DNA of 64,000 nt from Qipengyuania atrilutea (GTDB lineage: Bacteria; Pseudomonadota; Alphaproteobacteria; Sphingomonadales; Sphingomonadaceae): contig NZ_JABWGV010000003.1 of assembly GCF_013370205.1 (NCBI RefSeq), positions 310,001 to 374,000 of the forward strand. Direction: 5' to 3'. The notes under the pieces were generated by a model. It saw only the letters and a list, made by a program, of their open reading frames with translations, was not told the DNA's origin and made no database searches. Made by a program: the position numbers and the translations under genes. This document shows positions 17,601 through 24,921 of this stretch, in pieces. The first letter of the stretch is position 1; each line of letters opens with the position of its first letter.

Positions 17601-17980
17601 TCGACCGAAAAACGGGTCGGGTCGGAAGTTTTCTCGAACCGGCCGATGGCGATCCCAGGCACGCGCTGAAGCGCTTCGGCAACCGAACGGTCAGCCAGCG
17701 CACCGATATCTTCTGCCGTGATGACGTCGACGACCGTATCCGCGCGCTCCTTGATGTTCTGCGCCGAACTGAGCGAAGCGGCGATGCCCGTAACGACGAT
17801 GACATTCTCGTCGTCCAGTGTTTCCGGAGTACCGCCAGCGGATTCTTCGGTAATCGTATCGTCTTCATCGACGGTCTGCGCCAGTGCGGGATGGGCGGCG
17901 GCAAGAGCAAGGCCCGATGCCGTGGTCAGTGCTGCAATACGGCGCGGCAAGGCAGCGACGCCAGTCGTTCTGCGAAACAT
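14627..17980 (-). CDS. TonB-dependent receptor, Caulobacter/Xanthomonas carbohydrate type
   Basis: 1117 aa, the long receptor class used by oligotrophic proteobacteria for oligosaccharides. Seen: a signal peptide ending HPALAQ, the TonB-box region NVIVVTGIAASLSSAQNIKERADTVVDVITAEDIGALADRSVAEALQRVPGI, the plug motifs VIIRGLPDNFGRSELNGRDIF and EVFKNVTADMIEGQISGLVNLVTRKP, and a C-terminal barrel strand ending RRFTFIARFAF. The ATG at 17980 has GGAGG 5-6 bp upstream; 17992 is less likely. It lies inside the GH16/GH3/LacI/halogenase locus, with two LacI-type operators 88-125 bp upstream. It probably imports beta-gluco-oligosaccharides (inference from neighbours). Confidence 0.93.
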   Translation of the reverse strand: MFRRTTGVAALPRRIAALTTASGLALAAAHPALAQTVDEDDTITEESAGGTPETLDDENVIVVTGIAASLSSAQNIKERADTVVDVITAEDIGALADRSVAEALQRVPGIAIGRFEKTSDPTRFSVEGTGVIIRGLPDNFGRSELNGRDIFSANGGRALSFEDVSPELVGRVEVFKNVTADMIEGQISGLVNLVTRKPLDTPGFRIAGSVEANYGDLREEWSPTFNIIASDTFETGAGTFGLQASYSKSKLKSRTDSSQAIDTCYRPADLSGGCQRIFDLNSGGFGDAPNYTPEEFPPEGSVLVPQYAGVRSTTLDRDREAISGVAQFETLDGGLLMTLEYLRSETTFFTEEYALIGRIDDGVSSPDLRSDSDTVFEDGRFVSGILTDNVGDAYATPFGFGGIPLDSLRFLRELKSTTQDISFDIDTEFSDRFRGNFEAQYLTSKLTRDSVFGALSTWADIDIDLSGETPDVQFLAPIGAPADYFSSGFYTYYWFGLDSRERNDGDLFSLRGDFEYDISDEGFLKKARFGARWAARDRTTRNTNFSTWGNLSAPWAGRGGCLPWGEGPGCFSEGAGPFGNGFIPGRFYTGLDGQEFAIAGGAFTDEFPNYSQLRNPFANDFQRGETSTPIENGAAYFYGGDDFLDDYLNGITDQQWDEIATFGQSPERFNLGVNGRTRTLLDGTTVECDPFCPAEISDVTELTKAAYARVDYGMDFGSGWSLGGNIGLRYVETEVQTGGLLAFPDPGQFDSTTIGGNGDGVVQVSEIDALCSTPAPPGQQRQYCLLTGARKAEFASLFTGDLVRDDRDINFDHWLPSFNIRLDSGTGIVLRGAVSKGIVRPELNYFSANGVFGFSGRIDTGPLLSIQTGNRGVKPVESWNYDLSAEWYFADVGSLTAAFFLKDITGLIDNGTGLQTYTGGNGTTADVIITGPANDYDGVLKGMELAYQHKFDFLPGLLSGFGVQASYTYVDAGDFPNPALSSIGSPSVANGAAPLNASPFQEQLPLRGFSEHTVNGVLFYEKGPLSVRAAYNWRSEFLVTPRDDLFPFSPTFQEAGGQLDGSIFYTVNEFLKLGVQGVNLLDEVTKLSTVVDYDGTRVISNAFRNDRRFTFIARFAF

Positions 17981-18067
17981 ATATCCTCCCATGTCCCCGA
18001 TCTTTGTATCGGGTTCGACTCACAATTCTGGCAGGATGACCCTGCGTTGGAAGTTTGATATCCCTAC

Positions 18068-18105
18068 TTGTGAGCGTTCACAAGACGCAATATGAACGTT
18101 CTCAA
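18068..18105. promoter_or_regulatory. Two LacI-type operators in the receptor-halogenase gap
   Basis: Site 1, TTGTGAGCGTTCACAA at 18068-18083, is one base from the core of the ideal lac operator. Site 2, ATATGAACGTTCTCAA, is at 18090-18105. Their centres are 22 bp apart (about two helical turns), so two dimers or one tetramer could bind the same face and control both divergent genes. Confidence 0.7.
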
Positions 18106-18155
18106 AAGGCGTTGCACTCTGGTAACAGGGGGCGATCGCGGGCATGGGGATCGGA

Positions 18156-19655
18156 ATGGCAATCGAGCATATCGTAATCGTCGGCGGGGGCACGGCCGGC
18201 TGGATGGCGGCTGCAGCGCTGTCGCGCATACGCCGCGGGCGCGACCTCGGCATTACCGTCATCGAATCCGAAACGATCGGGACGGTCGGCGTCGGTGAAG
18301 CGACCATTCCGCCGCTCGTTGAGTTCAACCAGGCACTGGAAATAAGCGAGCGCGAGCTCCTCTCCGCGGTGCAGGGCACCTTCAAGCTCGGCATTCAGTT
18401 TGTGAACTGGGGTCAGGTGGGTGAAAGCTACATCCACCCTTTCGGCAATTACGGCTACGATCTAGGCGGCATCGGCTTTCATCAGGTTTGGCACAAGCTG
18501 CGCGAACAGGGCGACAAGCGACCGCTGCAACTGTTCAATCTCGAGACGATGGCGGCGCATTTCGGCAAGTTCTCACGGACGGCTGACTACGCACGCGATG
18601 ATCTTCCGCCGATGAATTACGCTTACCACATCAATGCGACCGCCTACGCCCGCTTCCTGCGATCCTACGCCGAGAAGAACGGCGTCGTGCGTCGCGAGGG
18701 TATCGTAAAGGATGTCGCGCTCGACGGAGAGACCGGCTTCGTCACCGGCGTCACCATGGACGATGATGCGGTGATCGAAGGCGATCTCTTTGTCGATTGT
18801 ACCGGTTTTCGCGGGCTGCTGATCGAGCAGGCGCTCGAGACCGGTTACGAAGAATGGACGCACTACCTTCCCTGCGACCGTGCCGTCGCCTTGCCATGCA
18901 ACCGCGACGACGGCTCTCCGCCGCCGCCCTTTACGCGGGCGACAGCGCATTCGGCGGGATGGCAGTGGCAAGTCCCTTTGCAACATCGCAACGGCAACGG
19001 TCACGTCTATTGCAGCCAGTTTATGGAGGCGGACGAAGCGCATCATATTCTCGTCGCGAATATGGCCGGAAAACCGACGGCCGAACCGAACCATTTGCGC
19101 TTCGTAACCGGGCACCGGAAGAAATTCTGGAACAAGAACGTTGTCGCGCTGGGTCTCGCGTCAGGGTTCATGGAACCGCTCGAAAGCACCTCGATCCACC
19201 TCATCAACACCGGCGTGAACAAGCTGATCGCGACGCTATCGCTCGATGGTATTACCGAGGCGCAGCAGAGTACGTACAACCGGCTGGCGACGAAAGAATA
19301 TGCGCGGATTCGCGATTTCCTCGTTCTTCACTACACGGCCACGCGGCGAGACGATTCCGAATTCTGGAATTACTGTCGAACGATGGCGATACCGGATTCG
19401 CTCGCTGAGAAGATCGAGGTTTTCAAAGCCAACGGTCAGGTGTTCCGGGAAGATGACGAGCTTTTCACCACGACCAGTTGGGCCGCCGTGATGATGGGCC
19501 AAGGCATCACGATGGACGGAACTAGTCCGATGGCTGACGCCGCAGCCCACCGTCACGGAAGCGAGATCGACGAGATGGCGAGCTCGATCCGTTGGCTCGT
19601 CGATCGTATGTCGCCTCACGCGCAGTATCTGGCGAAGTATTGTCCGGCTTCCTGA
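18156..19655 (+). CDS. Tryptophan-halogenase-like flavoprotein
   Basis: 499 aa FAD-dependent enzyme of the tryptophan halogenase family. Seen: dinucleotide-binding IVIVGGGTAGWMAAAAL (6-22), the signature GWQWQVP (268-274) matching the GWxWxIP halogenase motif, catalytic Lys77 in TFKLG, and EPLESTSI with Glu343 at the position of PrnA Glu346. All hallmark halogenase residues are therefore present. The start 18156 is preferred for GGGGATCGGA upstream; 18144 is possible. Divergent from a carbohydrate TonB receptor with shared LacI operators. Such homologues sit beside TonB receptors in many sphingomonads and Caulobacter; their in vivo substrate is unclear, and a flavin reductase partner is not seen nearby. 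Confidence 0.9.
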   Translation: MAIEHIVIVGGGTAGWMAAAALSRIRRGRDLGITVIESETIGTVGVGEATIPPLVEFNQALEISERELLSAVQGTFKLGIQFVNWGQVGESYIHPFGNYGYDLGGIGFHQVWHKLREQGDKRPLQLFNLETMAAHFGKFSRTADYARDDLPPMNYAYHINATAYARFLRSYAEKNGVVRREGIVKDVALDGETGFVTGVTMDDDAVIEGDLFVDCTGFRGLLIEQALETGYEEWTHYLPCDRAVALPCNRDDGSPPPPFTRATAHSAGWQWQVPLQHRNGNGHVYCSQFMEADEAHHILVANMAGKPTAEPNHLRFVTGHRKKFWNKNVVALGLASGFMEPLESTSIHLINTGVNKLIATLSLDGITEAQQSTYNRLATKEYARIRDFLVLHYTATRRDDSEFWNYCRTMAIPDSLAEKIEVFKANGQVFREDDELFTTTSWAAVMMGQGITMDGTSPMADAAAHRHGSEIDEMASSIRWLVDRMSPHAQYLAKYCPAS

Positions 19656-19703
19656 CGTTCCGAAATCGCCTACGGCTATCGTAAATTCAGGAAAGAGGCG
19701 ACT

Positions 19704-20795
19704 TCAAGTAGCGAGAACCAGGATCCGCCTTACCGCGATGATTGCGTCGGTTAGGCTTTTGCAGTCCATCTTCCTGACCGCGGAGCGGTACTGCGTACGG
19801 ACGGTTTCGATACTCACTTCACGCTCCAATGCCTGCTCTTGCGGCGACGCGCCGGAAGCAAGCGCACACATCAGGGTGGCTTCGGCGGGCGACAGCCGAT
19901 ACCGCAGGCGCAGTAGGTCGCCTTGGGTTCTGCCGACCGCTTCCGGCTGATCACCGAGGAGAAGGACGCGTTGTCCACCGCCAAGGTTCGGCAACGCGAG
20001 CACGGTAAAGCGTCGTTCGATATTTCCGCACGTGACCCGGACCGCCGAAAGACCGCCGATCTTTCCGTTCAGCGCGGCATTACAGGCGCTTTCGAGTTCG
20101 ACATGGCTGGCGGGAAACGTTGCCATGAGCCGACCGCGGCGCAGTGTCAGACCTCGACCCAGCGCCAAGATTACCTCGGCAGCCGCGTTGTAGTCCACCA
20201 GTGCCATCTCGGCATTGAGGACAAACGCCGGTGTCGCGAGCCGGGACACCGCCTCCCGCCAGTGGCTTCCGGCGAGCGATTGTCCGTGCAGCCGCGCCTT
20301 TAGGCTAACGAGCCGCGCCAGATCTGCTTCGATCTCGTGCAGGGCTTTCATTGCATCGGTGTCGAAGCCGCCCTGCCGCCGCCCGCGGTAGAAGGTGACG
20401 CCGCCAGCGGCGCCATCCGGCAGAGGCATTGTCAGTCCGGCGGCATAGAACGTGTCGTCACCGCCCGGACGCAGTAGTTCGTTATAGAGCTCGCTCGCTC
20501 CGAACTTCTTGTCGGGCACCAATTGGCTGAGGTTCTGAAAGGTCCCGAAGTTGCCCGCACTGAAGACCGCGGCGGCCCACGGATCCGAGGGAGCGTGATT
20601 GGTGTGATAATCCGTGATCATGTCTGCCGACCAGTCGTTCTTGATGGCGAACATGCTTTCGATCAGTCCATGGGCGGCCCATCCGGCAGCGTAACCCTTG
20701 GCGTCGATAGTGGCGGCGACTTCGTCGAGAATGTTCAGGAACTGCCCATCATCGGTCACCGCCTCGTAGGCCCGCTCGAAGCTTAAGCGCATCAT
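19704..20795 (-). CDS. LuxR-type helix-turn-helix transcriptional regulator
   Basis: 363 aa. Seen: a C-terminal LuxR/GerE DNA-binding domain (YRLSPAEATLMCALASGASPQEQALEREVSIETVRTQYRSAVRKMDCKSLTDAI, ~300-355), and an N-terminal ~180 residues with no receiver aspartate. A central region (~185-265, PAFVLNAEMALVDYNAAAEVILALGRGLTLRRGRL) looks PAS-like. It is therefore a one-component regulator rather than a two-component response regulator. It is convergent with the halogenase gene and has no obvious operon partner. The ATG at 20795 or 20792 is used; neither has a strong ribosome-binding site. Confidence 0.85.
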   Translation of the reverse strand: MMRLSFERAYEAVTDDGQFLNILDEVAATIDAKGYAAGWAAHGLIESMFAIKNDWSADMITDYHTNHAPSDPWAAAVFSAGNFGTFQNLSQLVPDKKFGASELYNELLRPGGDDTFYAAGLTMPLPDGAAGGVTFYRGRRQGGFDTDAMKALHEIEADLARLVSLKARLHGQSLAGSHWREAVSRLATPAFVLNAEMALVDYNAAAEVILALGRGLTLRRGRLMATFPASHVELESACNAALNGKIGGLSAVRVTCGNIERRFTVLALPNLGGGQRVLLLGDQPEAVGRTQGDLLRLRYRLSPAEATLMCALASGASPQEQALEREVSIETVRTQYRSAVRKMDCKSLTDAIIAVRRILVLAT

Positions 20796-21111
20796 CAGCT
20801 TTTTGTGTCGCTAATTCATTCGAATGTCGACTGAAAACGGCTTTTTTAAATGCCTAGATGAGCGACGCGAAAAATTCTCCGTATCCCCAGAAATGGGGAT
20901 AGCGGCAGCAAGGAAGCGGCGTAAGTTATCGAAATACGTCAGCCCGAGACTGTTCCAAGCCGGCAGCACGTTCTTTACGGCGCAGTCGGCGCAACTGGCC
21001 TAACTTGGTTACCGAGGCGACTCGGGGGACCGCGTCGGCGAAAGCCGGCGCGGTTTTCGCCTCGCAGCAAATCGACTGGCTTGGATGTCGACGGTTTGCT
21101 CGAATTCCCCT
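20796..21111. other. Intergenic region with a hairpin
   Basis: No gene seen. GGCGAAA at 21037-21043 pairs with TTTTCGCC at 21054-21061 across a GC-rich loop, 50-75 bp past the stop of the minus-strand glycosyltransferase, and could be its terminator. The rest should hold the promoter of the LuxR-type gene. Confidence 0.45.
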
Positions 21112-22173
21112 CTAACCAGCAGCGAGGTCTTCCATAATTTTAGCTATATTCTCGACATGTACTTCCGACGAGTAGCGCTCTCCGGCAATTTCGAACCCGC
21201 GCTGTCCCATCCGTTCGGCGCGTTCCGGGTTTTCGAGCAACGTAACTATCGCATCGCGAAGCTCGCCTGGATTTTCAGGTTCTACGGAAAGAATGGCATC
21301 CGTGTCATCGAGATATCCTGTCAGTCCTTCGCTGTTGCTGGCAATGACAGGCCGTCTGCTTGCCATTCCTTCGACAATTGTGGTTACGCCTGCAGCATAC
21401 GAGCTAGGAATGACTGGAACCACGACAATGTCCGCGTTTCTGTAGAGATCTACCAGTTCCGTCCATTCATACCGTCGACGGTCGAAATTGCTCGGCCAGC
21501 TCTGCGGAAAACGACTACTTCCGGATTTCGCATCGGCTGAAAAGCCGGTTATGCGCACATCCACGTCCAAATTCTCGACCGCCTCGGACAGAACTGCGTA
21601 ATCGCGTTTCTCCAGTCCCGCACTTACCAGTAGTGGGCGAACCTTTTGTGGATTGGGTGGGCCGGGTGTGAAAAAACGCATGTCGGTCTGGTCGGCTACA
21701 AAAGCCGTCCGCGACGCGTCGATACCGATAGTTCGCTCAAGGAAGGTTAGTTGGCGATGGGAGACGGCCAGATACATGGCAGCGGAACGACATGCGGCGC
21801 TGGACTTCAAGGTCAGCCGAGCGCGGGGTCGATCGACATTGTGCACCATGAGCGCAATTTTTGCCCCGTTCTGGTTTTGGGAGCACAGCGCTGCCAAGGG
21901 AAGGCCAACCTCTTCATCTGGACAGTAAACGACATCCTTCGCCGTGAACTGACGGGTCAATTCGCGGGCATAGCCCCACAACTCCGGCGTGCCGATAAAT
22001 TGCGACCGAACCTTGTCCAAAAGCTTTCCGCTTTTTCCCGGCGGACTATGTACTTCTGCATCAAGCCGATCGGCCAGTTGCTTCATGGCGTGACGAGGGC
22101 GTTCGCAAACTGCGGCTTTGCGACTGATTTCGTCGAAGTCGATGTGCTGGCTGAGTACGATATGGAATGGCAA
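21112..22173 (-). CDS. Glycosyltransferase, GT4-like (GT-B fold)
   Basis: 353 aa. Seen: a C-terminal GT-B nucleotide-sugar domain with the motif VVVPVIPSSYAAGVTTIVEGMASRRPVIASNSEGLTGYL, the group-1 pattern with an acidic residue (E) in VEGMASRRPVI. The N-terminal half has weaker similarity and no signal peptide or membrane segment. The start is a TTG at 22173 with GAGG 6 bp upstream. It stands alone between a LuxR-type regulator and a decayed sugar-acid operon, and there are no polysaccharide genes nearby, so the acceptor and pathway are unknown. Confidence 0.8.
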   Translation of the reverse strand: MPFHIVLSQHIDFDEISRKAAVCERPRHAMKQLADRLDAEVHSPPGKSGKLLDKVRSQFIGTPELWGYARELTRQFTAKDVVYCPDEEVGLPLAALCSQNQNGAKIALMVHNVDRPRARLTLKSSAACRSAAMYLAVSHRQLTFLERTIGIDASRTAFVADQTDMRFFTPGPPNPQKVRPLLVSAGLEKRDYAVLSEAVENLDVDVRITGFSADAKSGSSRFPQSWPSNFDRRRYEWTELVDLYRNADIVVVPVIPSSYAAGVTTIVEGMASRRPVIASNSEGLTGYLDDTDAILSVEPENPGELRDAIVTLLENPERAERMGQRGFEIAGERYSSEVHVENIAKIMEDLAAG

Positions 22174-22278
22174 TTTGAACCTCGAGAATAAATTTACTAA
22201 CGGCGATGCCTGAGCGAATGTCTAGGCGCTGTTAGTCTGAAATTGCTAATGGACATGAAATTTGTGCAGGCGTTGTTT

Positions 22279-22296
22279 CGTTCCAATTCTGGAACG
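22279..22296. promoter_or_regulatory. Perfect 18-bp inverted repeat, likely operator
   Basis: CGTTCCA and TGGAACG surround ATTC. It lies about 135 bp upstream of the first codon of the decayed kduD-kdgK operon and is most simply an operator for a sugar-acid regulator (GntR or IclR type; which one is not decidable here). Confidence 0.5.
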
Positions 22297-22429
22297 GCTA
22301 CTAAATGAGCGCAGTGACACCTTGCATGGAGAATCGTGGTGTGAGAACCAGCTTTTCTTGCTGTTTGCTGCAGGAACGCGCGCAAGCGGCGACTATCTTC
22401 GCAGCCTTTGACGGCATCTGGAGCAGGGC

Positions 22430-22710
22430 ATGTCCGATAAAGCTTTCGATCTAACCAAGGTCACTTGCAGCAGAGCAAGCATCGACAGGACACCGGCCTC
22501 GCACTTCAAAAGCCAGGTCCCGAGGTGACCCCGGTAGCGCGAAGTGATCCGTCCGAAACGCGCAACCGTCAGATCATGGAGCGTATTCCTGAAGGGCGCT
22601 GGGGTGATCCTGCGGATATCGGCGGGGCGGCAGTCTTCCTTGCGAGCAGCGCCGCGGATTACGTTCAGGGCCACATTCTCGCGGTCGATGGCGAATGGCT
22701 GGCACGATGA
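22430..22710 (+). pseudogene. Internally deleted short-chain dehydrogenase (KduD-like) relic
   Basis: The N-terminus MSDKAFDLT at 22430 (GGAG upstream) is the usual beginning of 2-deoxy-D-gluconate 3-dehydrogenase-type enzymes. The C-terminus [22 protein letters not shown]...[24 protein letters not shown] (~22555-22710) is their canonical end. The ~170 middle residues, including the nucleotide loop and the catalytic Ser-Tyr-Lys, are missing, and the two ends are in different frames. The intact enzyme interconverts keto-sugar acids derived from pectin or alginate uronates. Its stop overlaps the kdgK start (ATGA), showing a former operon. Confidence 0.8.
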
Positions 22711-23732
22711 TCGAGGGGGCGGGGCGGGGGCCCGTCGTCTGCTTCGGCGAATTGCTGCTGCGCCTGTCGCCGCCAGCAGGTACACCGCTATCGCGCACCC
22801 ATGACCTCGACCTGGCGGTAGGCGGAGCGGAAGCGAATGTAGCAATCGCCCTCGCGAACCTTGGTGTGCCGACCCGCATGGTCAGTGCGGTTCCGGACAA
22901 TCCGCTGGGTCACCGTGCGCTAGCCGCCCTGGGAGAAGCAGGAGTCGAGCGCGCCTTCGTGAAGCAAGCCGCAGGGCGCATGGGTGCTTACTTCTTCGAA
23001 CCGCCGTCTGGTCCGATCGCGGGGCGCGTCACCTATGACCGGGCGGACAGCGCGTTCGTCAAGACTACACCTGCCGATCTCGACTTTGCAGAAGCGTTGG
23101 AGGGCGCTTCGCTTCTCCATCTTTCCGGCATCACGCCAGCGCTCGGTGAGCACGGGGTGGCACTTGCCGAGGCGGCCGTATCCGCTGCGAAAGAAGCGAG
23201 CGTACCTGTTTGCTTCGACGGCAACTACCGCGCAAACCTGTGGGACGCCTGGGATAGCGATCCGCGCGCGATCCTGTCTCACCTTGTCGAGCACGCAACC
23301 ATCCTGATCGGCAATCACCGCGACATTTCGCTTCTTCTCGGGCGAACGTTTTCCGGCGAAGGACCTGACCGCCGCCGCGAAGCGGCGGAGGCTGCGTTCG
23401 ATAGGTTTCCGACCCTAAAGGTCATAGCTTCCACTGCGCGTCACATGGAAAGCGGCACCGCTAACGGCTTGGCCGCTCGCATAGATTTGAGAGATACGCA
23501 TTGGCAAACCGATGAAATCCGTATCGCTCCGATCGTCGACCGTATCGGCACCGGGGACGCTTTCGCTGCCGGTGTCTTGCTGCGCTGGCTCGAAGGAGGC
23601 TCGGCACAGGAAATGGCTGAGACCGGCTTGGCCCTAGCGGTGATGAAGCATGGTATTCCAGGAGATTCGATCGCCGTTACGCGCGACGATCTCGAAAACT
23701 TCAACCTCGGAGGAAGCGATGTCCGGCGTTGA
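22707..23732 (+). CDS. kdgK: 2-Keto-3-deoxygluconate kinase (PfkB family)
   Basis: 341 aa sugar kinase that phosphorylates 2-keto-3-deoxygluconate to KDPG, feeding the Entner-Doudoroff aldolase step. Seen: N-terminal [14 protein letters not shown], the PfkB signature [15 protein letters not shown], and the C-terminal PfkB motif [18 protein letters not shown] with catalytic Asp. The start at 22707 (ATGA overlap with the kduD relic) is preferred over the in-frame ATG at 22695. The kinase is intact although both neighbours in the former operon are broken. PfkB kinases are hard to assign precisely; the kduD context supports KDG as substrate. Confidence 0.85.
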   Translation: MIEGAGRGPVVCFGELLLRLSPPAGTPLSRTHDLDLAVGGAEANVAIALANLGVPTRMVSAVPDNPLGHRALAALGEAGVERAFVKQAAGRMGAYFFEPPSGPIAGRVTYDRADSAFVKTTPADLDFAEALEGASLLHLSGITPALGEHGVALAEAAVSAAKEASVPVCFDGNYRANLWDAWDSDPRAILSHLVEHATILIGNHRDISLLLGRTFSGEGPDRRREAAEAAFDRFPTLKVIASTARHMESGTANGLAARIDLRDTHWQTDEIRIAPIVDRIGTGDAFAAGVLLRWLEGGSAQEMAETGLALAVMKHGIPGDSIAVTRDDLENFNLGGSDVRR

Positions 23733-23826
23733 CGGGATCACTCGCCGCGGCATGATTGCCGGCGGACTGATAGGTTCCATGTTGTTAACAGGGCCAGTGT
23801 TCGGTGCGGCTCGCGATCGAAGGTGA
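23719..23826 (+). pseudogene. Truncated Tat signal peptide, relic of an exported enzyme gene
   Basis: An ATG overlapping the end of kdgK and preceded by GGAGGA opens a 35-codon frame: [19 protein letters not shown] followed by a hydrophobic stretch and a cleavage-like region, then a stop. The twin-arginine core TRRGM and hydrophobic region are intact but no mature protein follows. It reads as the surviving 5' end of a Tat-exported enzyme that once formed part of the uronate operon. The original enzyme cannot be named. Confidence 0.65.
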
Positions 23827-23838
23827 CAAGATTGTCAC
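23823..23838. repeat. 16-bp palindrome GTGACAAGATTGTCAC
   Basis: Arms GTGACAA and TTGTCAC around GA, overlapping the stop of the truncated Tat-signal frame and 130 bp upstream of the Crp/Fnr-type regulator. It could be an operator for that regulator or a relic of the deleted gene. Confidence 0.5.
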
Positions 23839-23968
23839 GGAGCGGGGTCTGTCATGACGATGATGCGATTTGTGCCCCCACCATAACGACCCGCATCAGA
23901 TTCGATCGGGCTTGACGGATCGCCGCAGCAAGCTGCAAGATTTGCGAAATCGATGAAAGTTATCGCAT

Positions 23969-24751
23969 TTGTACGAGCCATCAACATCCTCTGAAAAGTC
24001 GTCGGAAGACCAGCAGCGTATTTCCGATCGCGGCGGCGCTCTGGAAGCGAAGCTCGGTCATTACCTTGCGCTTACCTACTCCGAACGCGACGCGCTGCGC
24101 TGGCTGGAGCGGCGTGAACGCACGTTCGAAGCCGGCAGCATCGTAATCCGTGAAGGCGAGGAAACGGCGCTTTTGCATATCGTCGCATCGGGATGGCTGC
24201 ATGGATCGAAGCAACTGCCTGATGGCGGGCGGCAAATCCTGCGCTTCTATTTTCTCGGTGACCTGACTTCGACTTTTTCCATCGCCTGGAACGTCAGCGC
24301 CGCCACCCTGACAGCCGTCAGCGATTGCACGCTGTTCGAGTTGCCTCGCGATGCGCTTGGCCGCCTGTTCCGCGATCACCCACGGCTGGGCGGATTGCTC
24401 TATGCCGTCAGCGCCGCCGAGCAGGTCGCAATGGCAGAGCGCCTGACGTCGGTCGGCAGGACCGATGCACTAACGCGGGTCAGCACCTTGCTGCTCGATA
24501 TTCGCGCGCAGTTGCGCGTGGTCGACGGAGAAAACGGGTCGGTGTTCGAATTGCCGCTTACGCTGCAGGATTTGGGCGACGCGGTTGGCCTGACCAATAC
24601 GCATGTCAGCCGAACGCTGAAAAACTTGGAAGAGCGTGGACTTGTAGAACGCGACGGCAGGATCATTCGCATCGTTGATGTCGACGAGCTTACGCGACTC
24701 GTTGATTATCACGACCGGCTGACACACGTCGCTACCGATTGGCTTCCCTGA
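23969..24751 (+). CDS. Crp/Fnr-family transcriptional regulator
   Basis: 260 aa. Seen: a cyclic-nucleotide-binding-type beta-roll (AGSIVIREGEETALLHIVASGWLHGSKQLPDGGRQILRFYFLGDLTSTF, ~52-100), a dimer helix, and a C-terminal winged helix with LTLQDLGDAVGLTNTHVSRTLKNLEERGLVERDGRIIRIVD. There is no N-terminal cysteine set of the FNR type, so it is not an Fe-S oxygen sensor. The start is a TTG at 23969 with a poor ribosome-binding site, so it may really start further in. It lies directly upstream of the inositol/YcaO operon on the same strand and could regulate it (inference). Confidence 0.88.
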   Translation: MYEPSTSSEKSSEDQQRISDRGGALEAKLGHYLALTYSERDALRWLERRERTFEAGSIVIREGEETALLHIVASGWLHGSKQLPDGGRQILRFYFLGDLTSTFSIAWNVSAATLTAVSDCTLFELPRDALGRLFRDHPRLGGLLYAVSAAEQVAMAERLTSVGRTDALTRVSTLLLDIRAQLRVVDGENGSVFELPLTLQDLGDAVGLTNTHVSRTLKNLEERGLVERDGRIIRIVDVDELTRLVDYHDRLTHVATDWLP

Positions 24752-24768
24752 TTTCGCTCGCCGCGAAT

Positions 24769-24811
24769 GACATAGATTACCCTCGCCGCGCTCAAAGCGT
24801 ACCTATGTCAC
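24769..24811. promoter_or_regulatory. Inverted repeat upstream of the YcaO/inositol operon
   Basis: TGACATAG (24769-24776) and CTATGTCA (24804-24811) are exact inverted copies separated by 27 bp, with further partial match outside the core (GATTAC / GTAC). They lie 110-150 bp upstream of the first operon gene and may be paired operator half-sites or a hairpin ending the regulator transcript. Confidence 0.5.
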
Positions 24812-24921
24812 TGCGCGAATTAGCTTAGTTAATACGGCCGCCCGCAGGGGGTGGGAAGCGCCCTTCAATATACATAGCCCGAACAAAACGATGCCAAAGG
24901 GCGTCGCAGGTTTGGAGTTAT

